Shown here in pieces: positions 11,336 to 23,382 of a DNA stretch of 64,000 nt (position 1 is its first letter; each line of letters starts with the position of its first letter). The notes below the pieces were generated by a model. It was not told the origin of the DNA. It saw nothing but the letters and a program-made list of their open reading frames with translations, and did no database searches. The translations under genes and the position numbers were made by a program. Source of the DNA: Adiantum capillus-veneris (taxonomy: Eukaryota > Streptophyta > Polypodiopsida > Polypodiales > Pteridaceae); the NCBI GenBank assembly GCA_014529385.2, contig CM043954.1, positions 96,303,247-96,367,246 on the forward strand. Reading direction: 5' to 3'.

Positions 11336-13422
11336 TTAAAAAAAAATCATGTACACGGAAATAGAGCTCTTTATTGACTTATTGAAAGCTTGCTTATGTA
11401 CAATGGGTATGCTACTACCCAAGTCCTTAGCATCTATGTGCATATCTTTTTCCCTGTACCTAAAGTAGATTTGCCTTTCAGGGAATTTAACATTGGCAGC
11501 CATGCGATCAAACCATGGTGCCCCTAGAATTACATTTTCATGCTTGAGAGGAGAGATAAAGAAATCCTCCTTGTCCACATAGCTTTGGACATGGAGCCTC
11601 AATTTCCCAATTAAGGGAGTGACTGAGGCTTCTTGCCCCTTGAAAGAACCATCGGCATGTAGGACATCTCCCATCTCATAGGCTTGGATGCCTAGCTTGG
11701 TGGCCAACTCTGTGGATATGAAATTGTGAGTAGAACCAGGGTCAAAGAGAATAAAAGCATCATGTTCTCTTACCTTTCCCCAAGCATGACATAGAGGAGA
11801 TCCTTTGTGATGAGTATCCTCTTCTTGAATTTCGACCAAGGTAGCTCTAGGAGACTCATTACATGTATTCTTGTGGGGACAAGCACGATAGGCATGCCCT
11901 TGCTCCCCGCACTGGAAACCACGGTTATCTTTTCGATAACGCTCTAGATCTTCAGAAGAGAGTTTATTTTTGCCTTTATAAACTCCCTTCTCCTTAGCTT
12001 TGTTGTTGTTGGCATTTCCTTTGGGAGACTTTTGGACGTTGTCCTTCCCCTTAGGCTCGTTACGGTCCTTGTTTTTCGTGGGCTTAAGATTTCTCTTATC
12101 CCCTTGTCGGAAGTTGATTCTTGAAGCCACCATGGTATGGTGTATGACCGTAGATATGGTGCATGGCCTTTGGGAGTTAACATACTCCGCCATATCCTTA
12201 GTTAAACCCACACAAAATTGTTTTTTTTGCTCTCCAAAATCCATCTTTCTGAAGACAGTGGATTTGAGGTGTAAATTGCAAAACTTGCCTACATATTTGT
12301 GATTAGATTCGTAGGGAGAGAGCTTCAAGCTTCACCATTCAGTGAGTACTTTGTTTTTGGCATCGGTAGCCAAAAACTGCTTGATGATGGAAGCTCTTAA
12401 AGCTTTCCATGTTTGTGGAGCTTCACCGTTTGCTCGTAGGCTAGACCACCATTGCTTGATGGACTTTTGAAAATGCATGCTACAGGACGTAGCTTAGAGG
12501 ACTCCGTGAAGCCCTCATCTCCAAATGCCGCATCGAATTGTTGGATAAAGACCAAGACTTTGTCCGTAGCACCAAAAGTGCCATCGTAGGTAAGGAAAGA
12601 GATGTTCTCTCCTCTCTCTTTGATCTTTTTGAGCTTGACGACCTTTTCCTGACAGCATAGAATTTCCTATGGCCTCTTCTTTTGGGTGGTTCAAGAGCTG
12701 CACCATCACTTTCTTTAGAAGAGGAAGAGTATGAGGAGGATGGAGAAGAGGGTGACCTCTTTCTCTCCTTTTTCTTCCCTTGTTCCTCCTTGTCTGCACC
12801 AACACTTTCTTCAGAAAAGGAAGAGGATGAAGAAGATGGAGAAGAGGAAGAGGAAGAGGAAGAGGATGAAGAAGATGGAGAAGAGGGTGACCTCTTTCTC
12901 ACTTTTCTTCTCTTGTTTTCTCTCTTCCCTCTTTGAATTATGGTGTAGAGAAGTATGCAATGGTCTTCTCCGTTTAGGGGGTGTTGGAGAGTGTTTTGCC
13001 CACCGTCTTCGTGGAGCCATCTCCGCCAAGGTGCTAGGAAACTCACTTCTTTCTCGTTCTTTCGGTGGGGGCTCTACCATTGAAACTTGGGTTCTCCTTT
13101 GGGAGGGAGATGCCTCATCAAGCAGTAAGTTTTTGAGCCCTTTGTACGGATCCTCCTCTTTTTTCCTTATCTGAGAGAGTCCTCTTTTGGAAGTCTCACC
13201 AGGAGCTTTCCTAGGTACTCTCTCTTCTTGGTGGGGAGTTTGGAGAATACCATGGGTGTGCAATTGGTGTAGCACTTCACCTTGGAGGGATGGGTTGCCC
13301 AGGGCTTGTTGAAGCCTAGAAACAAGATAGTTTGCAAGCATAGGGGCATCATTAGTTGCTCTCTCATTAGCAAAATCAAAGCTATCAACATTCATTTCAA
13401 TCTCTTTTACCTTATCAGCCAT
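11336..13422 (-). pseudogene. Gypsy copy 1 gag-protease (broken)
   Basis: The gag start aligns with the second Gypsy copy at MADKVKEIEMNVDSFDF, placing the ATG at 13422. A serine- and acid-rich stretch coding SSPSSSSSS runs through 12720-12880. The downstream frame (12328-11336) carries gag core sequence, a zinc knuckle CGEQGHAYRAC whose first Cys is altered (FQCGEQGH rather than CFKCGEQGH), and the protease motif FILFDPGSTHNFIS. The frame breaks between 12480 and 12330 and again after 11336. Gag would package element RNA. This copy cannot make a whole product. Confidence 0.75.
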
Positions 13423-13809
13423 ACTAGCAAATTTTAGGTGTAACTTTTTACTTCTACTTTGGCACTTCAAGCACTAGTTGCTACTCCTCTTTACCTTCAA
13501 AGTTAAGCACTCAAGCATCTATACCCGTGGCTCGAATATTATTAATTGCAAGGAATAGAAGAGAGGGTTCAATAGAGACAAGGCAACACCAGTTCCTGTC
13601 AAGCTTCTAATAGCTCAATAATGGTTAAGCCATAGACAAGCCCCATATGACTCCATCATTAAGACTATAGTATCCCCATTAACTGCATAAAGCAGGCGTG
13701 TTTCAAGGATGAAAAATTCCATTTCTACTTACTCTTTTGCAATTAATATCACCAACCATTGTAGCAAGCTTGAGGACCTCTCTTCTTTGAGCAAGATAAG
13801 AGAAACCAA
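13423..13809 (-). other. Gypsy copy 1 leader between PBS and gag
   Basis: This is the non-coding leader of the minus-strand element. It contains a segment near 13610-13650 (AGCTCAATAATGGTTAAGCC) matching the leader of the second copy near 44945. No separate gene is seen. Confidence 0.5.
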
Positions 13810-13832
13810 TAGCTCTAATACCAATGTAACAT

Positions 13833-14552
13833 TTAATGCACTAGTAACTTGTGTGTAGCAAAAAGTTGAATGTGGCCGGAGCATTTTTCAAGAAAAAAGG
13901 CATGACAAGATATTCATAAAGACCAAATGTTGTGCAAAAAGCAGTCTTTACAATATCTTCATTCACTATCCTTATTTGATAATAGCCACTTTTTAGGTCA
14001 AACCTATTGAAGTAGGTAGAGCCTTGCAACTTATCAAACATATCTTCTACCTATGGTACGGGAAATTTGTTTTTGATAGTGATCCGTTGATAGTGATCTG
14101 GTTTAGTGCTCTATAGTACGACATACATACGATATGTGTCGTCTTTCTTTTGCACTAGTAGGACTGGTGAACAAAAGGGAGAGGAACTAGGCCTCACCAC
14201 CCTCTTATCTACCAGTCCATGCACTTGCCTCACAATCTCCTCTTATTGAGCTTGAGAAACTCTATAAGGAGGCTTATTACGTAGTGAGATCCCACCTAGA
14301 AGCTCTATTCTATGGTCATCATCCCCTCGTTTTGGAGGTAACACCATAGGGATGTCATCGATAAAAACATCTTGGAATCTACGTAGAAAATTAGACAACT
14401 CTAATTCTTCTTGATTCCTACCACTTTGATTTGGCAAAACATTAGAATTATTTGGAGACTCTTTGACAAAAATCATATACAAACCTTTCATGGACAACTT
14501 AAGGACCTCTCTTCTTAAGCAAGAAAAGAGAAACCAATAGGTCTGATACCAA
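13833..14552 (-). pseudogene. Gypsy copy 3, internally deleted: PBS, linker and partial RT
   Basis: Reading from 14552 downward there is a PBS (TGGTATCAGACC in element sense, 14541-14552), then a jump straight into the protease-RT linker (MIFVKESPNNSNVLPNQSGR, FQDVFIDDIPM, DDHRIELLGG). RT follows (YFNRFDLKSGYYQIRIVNED, LVMPFFLKNAPATFNFLL), ending near 13850. Gag and protease are missing, and so is everything after the RT palm. The RT active-site block is absent. This is a deletion derivative of the same family as the 9053-13832 and 37997-46821 copies. Confidence 0.75.
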
Positions 14553-16120
14553 TGTAATGGAATATGGCTATAACATTGACTGTAACGGAAATTAAAATAA
14601 TAGTAGTGAGCATTTCCTTTAAGAGAACTCTTAAAGATCATATGAAGAGTAATTGATTAAAGATAGCAAGATAAACATTACACCTAATTAACTTGGCATG
14701 AACGATACTCGTAAAAGAGAGAGAGAAAGGATTAGAGAAATGACAACAATTGAGGACCGGATTTATGTGGATTTGGTCCCCCCCTCCAACAGGCTTTTGT
14801 ATTATAGATTCCCCCATAAAGAGAGACTTGGTACAATATAAGCTTGTGTTCCTTGAGACCTCGTTGGTGCAATAAAGATGGTAGAATTCATACACCAAAA
14901 TTATGCCCTTAATTAACTTGCAAAAGCATTAACATATCCCTGGCCTCAACCCCAAGACCTCAAACACCTTCAAAGGTGGAGAGAGCTAGCAGGGAGTGAG
15001 GGAAGGGAAGAGGAAGAATAAGTAACATAAAAGAAATAAATAGACTCCTCACTTGTTATAACTCTTGTTGCTTAGCATATAATAATAGCCTAGTAATGGA
15101 GATGAAGAAGATGGCAAGCATGCACTTTGGAGCATGGCTCTTGGTTGGATTTGCATTCCATAGCCAAGAGTTGTTGGTGTAGGCTCTCCACTTCTCAAGC
15201 TTGGAGAAGGAGATGGAGTTCTTGCACAATACACCATGAGAATGAGAGTGTGTGTGAATGTGTGTGAGAGAGAGTATATGGTCAAGCACACCCCCTCCTT
15301 GCTTGGGTCGACCCCTCATTATAGCTCATGCTTGAAGCTCATCGGCTCATGTCAAGCCTAGCCAATCACAATCCTAGGTCATTTCAAGCAATAGAGGTAG
15401 CCTTTGGACAAGTGTCCTCCTTTCCCCTTTGAGAGAGAGGGCTTGACTAATGCTTAAATAATTAATTAAACAAACTAAATTCTTATTGAACCCCTTTAGA
15501 GGCCAACCAAAAGGCTTTAGACACCTTATGAGGGCAACATGGGGAGGATCTTGACGTGTGTCCTTGTTGCCTCTTTAGACTTGGCTTTCCTTGAGAGTGT
15601 GTGTGTGTGTGTGTGTTCTCTCTCATGCCCCTACTTGTAGGGATCACCCCCTCTTGTGTAGGGATGTTGTTGAATTTTTGGAACACCTCCAACCCCTCAA
15701 GAACCTTAGTCATGAAGCACCTAGTCATAAACCATGACAAACACCTCAAGCACCTTAGTCATAAAGCATGAGAAGCACCTTAGTCATAAATCACGACAAG
15801 CACCTCAAGCACATGCTTAGCTTGTCTAAGGTCTAAAATACCCTAAGTTCCTAGGTCTAAGGACTTATAACACTAACCTTTGGAGGTCTTTAATGAAGCT
15901 AATCCTGATGTCTTTTAAGTTCCATCATCTGGTAATTTCTCTTTGATAGACCATCGCCCTTTTGGACCTGTTGCCTTCTATCCCTTTGGTCCCATGTTGA
16001 GATAGACCTAAAAGAACATGTCTATATTCTAACTCTTATTCTTGTTTATTTTCCTTCATTAAATGATCAGTTTAATATGAGAAAATCATTTGAGTTAGCT
16101 AGATATTATATTTTATGACA
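14553..16120 (-). repeat. Gypsy-family LTR, copy 3
   Basis: The sequence starts TGTAATGG directly beside the PBS and ends TTTTATGACA, as do the two LTRs of the Gypsy element at 37997-46821. It shares CAACAATTGAGGACCGGATT and other blocks with them in order. At 1568 bp it is slightly shorter than the others (1621 and 1657). It includes internal short repeats of AGCACCT and CTTAGTCAT near 15710-15810. It is the 5' LTR of the deletion derivative beside it. Confidence 0.85.
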
Positions 16121-16990
16121 ACGAACTTCTCATGCTTTCATGCGGGTACCAGATTTGGCATACGAACTTAAAAATTGTGTTTCCTAAAAATTGGTAGACT
16201 TTTGTGTATCCTGCTGAATTGGTTCTGACAGCTCATTGATTTTGACGCTTTATATCTATGCTTGACACTTGGGATACATATCAACCATATTATTACCAAT
16301 TACATCTTTTGTAGTCAATACATTCCAAAAAGTCCAGGGAGAATCGACCATAGCAGCACTAAGCATGTCATTTTGCATATGGAAACATGTCTTCCCTTCA
16401 CATCTGCTGGTGTGCATCTTTGCCACAACCATGTTGGGCATATCAGCCATGACATTTAGGACAAGAAGCCCATTGAGACCAACCTGTGCTTTCATGAGGA
16501 TACCATATTTGGCATACATATTTGGTCTTTTTTAAGTAACCCGTTGTTGACGTCTTACGTAAGTAAGGCCACAAGGTTGAAAGGTGCAAGCATAGGTGAT
16601 TTGCATTTGGAGAGAGCTCTTCCATTCACATCCACCATTGAAAGTAGCATAGTGTTTCCATGCCACAACCATAAGGGACATCCTACAACAAGTCTATGTG
16701 GTGTGGAGACTCTGGAGAAGATCGGACCAGGTGACTGATGATTTTTGGCACATGAGACAACTGAAGGTGACAAGATGATGAAAGTTGTACCAACAAGCTA
16801 ATGCGAGGTGTTGATAAAAAAGGCAAGGCAAAGGAATGGCCATGTGCCATGTGGATAGACGAGCTACCAGATTTTTGAATCTGTCTATATCGCTAATGAA
16901 GTATCTCTCAATCATTGCATATTCCAAGAGGCGACATTCTGGACAGGAAGATCCTTAAGAATTTTTTGTGCTTTCTCAAAATTTGGAATG
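16121..16990 (-). pseudogene. PPR gene relic
   Basis: Minus-strand fragments in several frames recall PLS-type PPR repeats: FEKAQKILKDLPVQNVASWN near 16925-16985, MYAKYGILMKAQ near 16490-16520, and GNNMVDMYPKCQA near 16256-16300. Stops and frameshifts separate them. The repeats resemble those of the intact PPR gene in this window, so this is probably a dead paralogue. It lies between a Gypsy LTR and a Tat-like pol relic. Confidence 0.6.
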
Positions 16991-17099
16991 GATAGTCAAG
17001 CCAAAGGAGGGACTCTCTCCAATAGAGTTGTTCAGGTAATTTGAGCGACACTATTTTCAACTAACAAGGACAGAAAAGGCCACATTGGAATCAGAGAAG

Positions 17100-18940
17100 A
17101 GAGAGATTTTCCTACAAGCAACAGGAAAATAACTTCAAGAAAATAAGAGGATAGTGGACAAAGCTACAGTGGGCATTGCCATCTTCAAAAAAAAAAAGGG
17201 AAAAGGTATTCTCCATTGGGCATCTCTTAGATTCCCACTCCAACAAGAGGCAAAATATGCAGCCTTAACGCTTGGGTTAGAGTGGTGTGTGACACAAGGT
17301 ATTCAACAGTTAAATGTATTTGGTGATGCCATGCTTTTACTAAAACAAATACAAGGAACTTGGGCTCGTAAAAATCATAGCTTGCTAGGCCATTTGTAGC
17401 AAGTTAGGAACCTTTTAGGTTTCAATATGTACAATTCAATCATGTCCCTCGAGCAAAAAATCAAGAAGTAGATGCTCTAGCTAGAGAGAAGCTACAAGAT
17501 GTTTCAGTGATGGGTGCTATCAAGTTGAACCTGCCTCTCTTCCAAGGTAGCGATGCTATGTCTTACATCATGAGTTTCTTGGACATAGGAGAGTGTCCTA
17601 AAGATCTTACTAAGGGCCAAAAGCAGTGGCTTGTGCGCAAGGCAGCAAAATACCTCCTTATCAATGATGACCTCTACTGCAAGGGTAAAGATTGAATTCT
17701 TAGGCATGTACCTCTCTCTAGAGAAATCACCGAAATCATTTCAAGTTGCCATGATGGTGTTTGTGGAGGGCACTTTTCACTTGACATCACTAGTAGGAAG
17801 GTTCTACAACCCGGGTTTGTGTGGCCTAGTTTACAAAGAAATGTGAATCATTGCTGCAAAACATGCAAATAGAAGGCTAGTGATAGGAGACTCATATACG
17901 AGCCACAAACTCCTATTATCTCCTATGGACCATTTGAGCAATGGGGAATTGATGCCATTGGGCCTTTGCCAAGGAGCCAATCAGGTAAATTGTATATCAT
18001 CATGGGTGTAGACTACATGACCAGGTGGGCTAAAGCAGTTGCTACCACCCGGATTACAACTAAGGAAGTGGCTAAGTTTGTATTTGAAAACATTTGTTTC
18101 CATTTTGACACTCCTCTTGAAATAATTTCTGATAGGGGACCAGGTTTTAGAGGAGACTTAGTAGGAGAGCTAATGGAGAAGCTGGGTATCTCATGACGAC
18201 ACTCAACTTGAATGCAATGGTTTGGTGGAAAGGTAAATGTATGATCTACAAGATCATCACTAAACATGTAAACAATCACAAAGTGATTGAAACAAGCATC
18301 TTATGGCTGCACTTTGGGCTTATCACACTTCATTTCACACATCCCTTGGGTTCACACCATAGCACTTGGTGTATAGTACAATTGGCTAGTCTTAGGGTGC
18401 TAGCTAGGCAGATGGAACACCCTAATGCTCATCTTCACAACCACATTCTTGATCTAGAGAGGCTTCAACTAGACACAAAAGATGCTATCAACTATTATGC
18501 AACACAGACAGAGCAACATTGACTTACCTTCAACAAGGGACTTAGGGAAAAAGGTCTCAAGAAAGGTATGTTGGTCCTAAGGTATGATAATAGGTTTGAT
18601 ACTAGGAAGGATAATAAGTTTTCACCCAGATGGGAGGGACTGTTTGTCACTAGAAAGTGCTACAACAATGGCAGTTACCGATTGATGGATGCAGATGGTA
18701 GGCTCCACAAAACACGTGTTAATGGATGGAGACTGAAGCAGTACTTTTTGAGGTTTGATCAAGCATCTATGATGGATATCCCTAAGGAAGGAGACTTCTC
18801 CACCTCAATTGAAGAAGAGTCAAGTATAGCTTCAAGGGGGAGGGCTAATGAGGGCCGATTTTCAAATTTTGGACCACCTCTCTCTTGGTATGCACTTGAT
18901 GGCAAGGCTTCAAGGCTTTGTAGAGGAGGAAGGACATGAT
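17100..18940 (+). pseudogene. Ty3/Gypsy (Tat-like) pol relic: RNase H and integrase
   Basis: A plus-strand series of broken frames begins with an RNase H-like domain (QEAKYAALTLGLEWCVTQGI, FGDAMLLLKQIQG, 17154-17399) and PRAKNQEVDALAREKL. The integrase zinc domain (HDGVCGGHFS...HCCKTC, about 17700-17870) follows. The integrase core (WGIDAIGPLP, ISDRGPGFRG, 17940-18190) and a C-terminal domain (GRLHKTRVNGWRLKQYF) complete the run. RNase H of this kind before integrase is typical of the Tat lineage of plant Gypsy elements. RT is not visible upstream. At least five frame breaks are present. Confidence 0.75.
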
Positions 18941-19732
18941 GCATGAAAATCACAAAAATATCTATGTATATTTTGTACGTAGCTATGGTTTTGACACATT
19001 TGGATCTTGAAAATAAGGAGAGATAGGAACAAACCCTATGAAAATAAAAAATTCAATGGATGCTGATTCTACCTGATGGTCACTACCTGATGATCACTAC
19101 AGGTGAAGAGTAAGAGTCAATAGTGAAAGGGAGGAGAATCTTTTGTATTATTGACTTGGAGTCAACAAAATGATATCAAATTCAATCATAATTCACTTGT
19201 GGACACAAGGCTTGCACATGGAGTCAAGAGGGGACCACCTGGAAGACTTTTTGAAAGGAAAAGACGGACACATATTTTTGTGGGATTTTTATCTATTTTT
19301 TGCATTCTGAATTGGAAAAAGTTTTCAACAGCAAAGTTGTAGGCGTTGAGTTGATGTTTTGGACCCTATCTTTTTGAATTATTTTTCGAGCTACAATTTG
19401 GGAGATATGGAAAAAATGGTGGAGCCTATTTGTCCACATGGAAAGTCATGATTATCCAGCTCCATACACATAATTTCTTATAGGTTTCTCTCCATTATTG
19501 CTATATTTTCCCTTATTTTATCAATATTCTCTCAAATACTATAAGGAAGCTCTTGGACTCATGCTATGGAAGGTGGCATGGACACAAAGCTCGCCATGAT
19601 GAAGGCAATTAGGATGCGATTGGTCAATAAGTAGGGCACACAGAGCTCTCTCATTGGGGGAATTCCTCTAGCTGAGGTTACTTTGTAATAACTCCTTTTA
19701 CTCAAATTCTCTTTCCTAATCACCCTCTTGGC

Positions 19733-19740
19733 CTATAAAA
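19733..19740 (+). promoter_or_regulatory. TATA box (CTATAAAA)
   Basis: CCTATAAAAGGAGGCC is a strong plant-type TATA context, placed inside the putative LTR. Transcription would start near 19765, just before the CA repeat. Confidence 0.5.
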
Positions 19741-19778
19741 GGAGGCCTCCTCTTTTGTAAACGGGACACATTAGACAC

Positions 19779-19780
<2 letters not shown>

Positions 19781-19819
<39 letters not shown>
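19781..19819. repeat. (CA)n microsatellite
   Basis: About 39 bases of uninterrupted CA repeat, just downstream of the LTR TATA box. Confidence 0.95.
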
Positions 19820-19821
<2 letters not shown>

Positions 19822-20480
19822 CCCCATATGCGCACTATCCCAGACCCACATACCCACACACCTACACATACACACCCTTGTGCTACATGCTAGTAGCATG
19901 AACCCTAATCACATAATCACAACACCATCACCATCACCATCACCACGCACAAAATGAGCACCATGTCTCCACACACTTGTAATGGAGGATTGAAGGCACA
20001 ATTTCAAGAAGAAGAATGATGAATACACTCATGATATTACTTGCCATCAACTCCCATCCCTCCATTATGCATCCTATGGTCTTGTCCCCTTCTCATCTTC
20101 TCGCCCTATGCTACCTATTCTATTCATCTTTTGCAAACAATCAAGACACTCCATCTTGGTGGCATACGTTGTGCACTTTAAGTGTTCGAGGTACTTCTCG
20201 GTTAGTCATTGTTGTCCTCAGGTTTGTATGACCACTATGCCAATTTGCCAAGCAATTTGAATGCACTTTAGTGCCTTGCCTGTCCACTTGATTGATTTAG
20301 ACTAATTGCAGTTTAGGGTTGCAAATCGCTTGAAGTTGGATTCCTCAAATGCCTTGCAAGTTCACTTGGTAATGCTCAATTACAAATTACCCCGTATGAT
20401 CTTTGTCACCGCTGGCTTTTGATTTTCTTGATAGCATTTCCTGTTTGTCATGCCTTGTGAACTCGTAAGAGTCTGCTATG

Positions 20481-20855
20481 ATCAGTGGGTTATTGCATAT
20501 GAAGTCGTAGGTTGCTGGAGAAGAGAGAGAAGGAAGAGCAACGTGTACGTTGTGTGTGCCTAAGTCGGTGAAGAGTGTAGCTGTAGCTTATTAGCGTATG
20601 TAGACGAGTTCGTGGGGCATCCAGGTGATGAGAGTTTGATGCCGCTGCTGTCTGCCCACGTATGAAGTGATCTCAGGTGGGAGGAAGATCAAAGAGCGTA
20701 TGGAGACCTAATGACAAGGTGGGCCCGATGCACTCGTATGCCGAGATAGCGCGTATGAAGAGCAGGTGTGGAGGGTCCAGTCAATGCATCTGGGGCTACT
20801 GCGTGGCAAGGATGTAAAGGGAGAGTTTGGAGGTAAAGGGTGGTGAGGTGCCAGC
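20481..20855. other. GC-richer stretch, no gene recognised
   Basis: Composition changes sharply from the AT-rich neighbours. The word CGTATG recurs at irregular spacing (for example near 20596, 20659, 20698 and 20736). Frames are open only by chance and no protein family is recognised. Confidence 0.35.
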
Positions 20856-21200
20856 CAACGCCTATGACGATGGACAGAGAGGCTCAGAGGAGCGTATGTA
20901 GTGTGGGGCCAGGAGCCTATGATGATGGAGAGAGAGGCTCAGAGGAGCATATGTAGTGTGGGGCAAGGAGCCTATGACGATGGAGAGAGAGGCTCTGAGG
21001 AGCATATGTAGTGTGGGGTAAGGAGCCTATGACGATGGAGAGAGAGGCTCAGAGGAGCGTATGTAGTGTGGGGCCAGGAGCCTATGACGATGGAGAGAGA
21101 GGCTCAGAGGAGCGTATCTAGTGTGAGGCCAAGAGCCTATGAAGATGGAGAGAGAGGCTCAGAGGAGTGTATGTAGTGTGGGCCCAGGAGCCTATGACGA
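20856..21200 (+). repeat. 55-bp minisatellite, about six copies
   Basis: The marker GGCTCAGAGG (GGCTCTGAGG in one copy) recurs at 20881, 20936, 20991, 21046, 21101 and 21156, an exact 55-bp period. Each unit holds GATGGAGAGAGAGGCTC, GTATGTAGTGTGGGG and AGGAGCCTATGA. Copies differ at one to five bases. 55 is not a multiple of three, so translation in any one frame shifts from unit to unit. Confidence 0.95.
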
Positions 21201-21540
21201 GGTGGCGGGGTAGTGGGCAGCTAGGGCCGCTAGGGCCGCTACAGGTGATCTGGCCACGTATGAAGTCTAGGACCGTAGGGTGTGACGAGGCTGGTGAAGC
21301 CACGAGGCAGTGATGGTGTGGGCTCCGGGCTTGATGGGCAGCAACAACGAATATGATCCCGAGGCTCACGGGCTGGACGGTGGGAGCCGTATGCAGTAGC
21401 GCATGAAGATGACAGAGCGACGAGGGGCCCAGGGGTGATGAGGATAGGAAAAGGGAGGGGGTAGTTATGGTGAGGGCCCAGGGGGGTTTGGCGCGTACTG
21501 CAAGGCAGCACGGTGGGTGGCGGTGAGGGCACAGGTAACT
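21201..21540. other. GC-rich end of the minisatellite region
   Basis: This carries on the GC-rich composition and the CGTATGAA word (near 21257). Minus-strand frames here translate to proline/serine-rich low-complexity sequence and are not credible genes. An abrupt change to very AT-rich DNA occurs at about 21541. Confidence 0.4.
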
Positions 21541-23363
21541 ATGGGTTATATTTTTTATTTTTTTATTTTTTAAAAACGGATGATAAAAAACACAATAAAC
21601 CACAAAAATATCATAAAAATAAAATGACATAAATACATAATAATATTATACAAAATGATAAACCTCACAAAAAGGCAATAGAGTAACTTAATAAGCACAA
21701 TAATATTACAAAAAACATAATAAAATAATTAAAAAACTCAAAAATCCTTTAAAAACAATAAAAAATTAACAAAATAAAAAAATAATGAAACAAAACACAA
21801 AAATATAAACAACAATAAAAAACCAATAAAATCAAATTAAAATCATTAAAAATTCTAATAAAGTAAATATATAATCAATAAAACCAAATAAAACAATCAA
21901 ATCACAATAAAAACACCAAAACACACATAAAAAAACACAAAAACTAAAATAAAAACACAAAATAAAGAAAGCCACACGGATAAAAACACAAAAACAAAAG
22001 GATACAAACAAAAATCAACATAAACAATAAAAAATCAAAAAATAACACAGAAACACATAAAAAGTAAAAAAAATATTGAAATAAAGACAAAGAAAACACT
22101 TGAAAACTAATCTAATTTTCCCCGGAACTCCAAAAATTTTCTTGATTAAATAATGTATCAACTTTTGGCTAAAAATTAGTAGTTTTAAGTAAAAATTAGC
22201 AAATAATTGCTAAAAATTACCAAAAATAGCCAAAATTATCAAAAAATCCCAAAAAATCCTTGATCAATCCACCGACCTTTGTGTTTGCAATTATGCAATT
22301 GAAACACAAAAATTAATCATTCACAAATCACAATTGCACAAAATATCATTCTTTAAGCACAAAAATAAGCCGTTTTGCACACAAATAGTTTCGAAACTGT
22401 GCTTAAAATGCAAAATTACCAACTCTCAAATGACTCAACTCTATCAAATTTCGACAGCATTTCGATGTCAAAATGGAATTAGAAATCAAATCAGTAAATC
22501 ATATGACGACCATAAGAAATCACATGCTTTGACTAACCAAAGTCAACACCAAAACAGCCCCAGATTGCCCCAAATTAGGCACTTCCACCTACACACAAGC
22601 GGGCATAAACCGCACATAGTGTTGCACATAATGTATGCACATGGTTTATGGATTAAACCTGCACATAGAATCAAAAAATTAGCATCAAAATCACCACCTT
22701 AATTATCCACAAACTCAGTGATTAAGCACTTGATTAGGGCCCAACATACTAGTGTGTGTGTGTGTGCGCGTGTGTGTGTACCGCTTCCCGTCGGATCACC
22801 TACACACAACCAACACAAAAATCAATGTGTAGCATCGTTTATCATGAATGTAAACACATAATCATAATGGAAATGCATCAAATAAGTGATTCAAATCAAC
22901 ACTTTGCAAAATGCACAAATAATTAGTGAGAAATTAGTGAATGAGATTAGTAGAAATGAGTGATTAATGGGTGATTTTGGCTATGATTTGCGCACAAATG
23001 GAGTAGGATATGAGTGTGTGGATCACATAGGCATGTTGTCCATACTCCCAACTCACTTTCTACTTATGTGTAGCACAAAAAACACTTATCAATCAACGGA
23101 AAGTTAGCATCAAAGTTAGGGAAAATTAATGAAAATTAGTGAATTAGAAGGTCAAAATTAGTGATGAAAATCAAGATTCTAATGATGTGTGTGGGTTGTT
23201 TTGTGATGTATCAAGCATAACCAATGCTAATCCAAGCACCAATCACACTAAAAACCACTCAATCTATCAACACACATAATAAAAAACTAGCAAAATCAAT
23301 GAAAAATTAGAGAAATTAGTTTCTTCTAATCACACCAATGGCACCTCTAGCTTAGGCAATCGA
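21541..23363 (-). other. AT-rich leader of a minus-strand LTR retrotransposon
   Basis: About 1.8 kb of A-rich sequence with runs like AAAAACACAA and no protein-like frame. It lies directly inside a primer-binding site and LTR, so it is most simply the untranslated leader of a Tat/Athila-type element whose coding part is absent. A short (GT)n tract is at 22752-22778. Confidence 0.5.
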
Positions 23364-23381
23364 TCCCCGGAAGCGGCGCCA
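23364..23381 (-). other. primer-binding site, Tat/Athila type
   Basis: In element sense it reads TGGCGCCGCTTCCGGGGA, close to the TGGCGCCGTTGCCGGGGA site known from plant Tat/Athila Gypsy elements. It is separated by one base from the LTR start at 23383. Confidence 0.75.
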
Positions 23382-23382
23382 A

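Larger units (their letters stand above)
9053..13832 (-). mobile_element. Ty3/Gypsy element copy 1, truncated at both ends
   Basis: Minus-strand gag, protease, RT, RNase H and integrase follow the order and sequence of the better-preserved Gypsy copy at 37997-46821. Its 3' part (integrase C-terminus, chromodomain and 3' LTR) is missing, cut at 9053 against the 330-bp duplication. A PBS-like sequence, TATTAGAGCT in element sense, sits at 13810-13823. It is followed by only a few bases of LTR before a junction with another Gypsy copy near 13832. Coding frames are broken many times. Confidence 0.85.
18849..20480 (+). repeat. putative 3' LTR of the Tat-like Gypsy relic
   Basis: It follows a purine-rich tract (AAGGGGGAGGGC, 18834-18845) that could prime plus-strand synthesis, then TG at 18849. 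A TATA box lies about 0.88 kb in, as expected for an LTR with a long U3. The right end near 20480 is a guess because no second LTR copy is in the window. The last residues of the broken pol frame would overlap its first 90 bases. Confidence 0.4.

Noticed and set aside
12682..13174. Plus-strand ORFs rich in Glu or Arg/Lys
   Set aside because: They are shadows of the Ser/Glu-rich linker of the minus-strand Gypsy gag and have no independent features.
21118..21630. Minus-strand 170-codon ORF, Pro/Ser-rich
   Set aside because: It crosses the 55-bp minisatellite and the abrupt GC/AT boundary. Its composition follows the repeat, and no family is recognisable.
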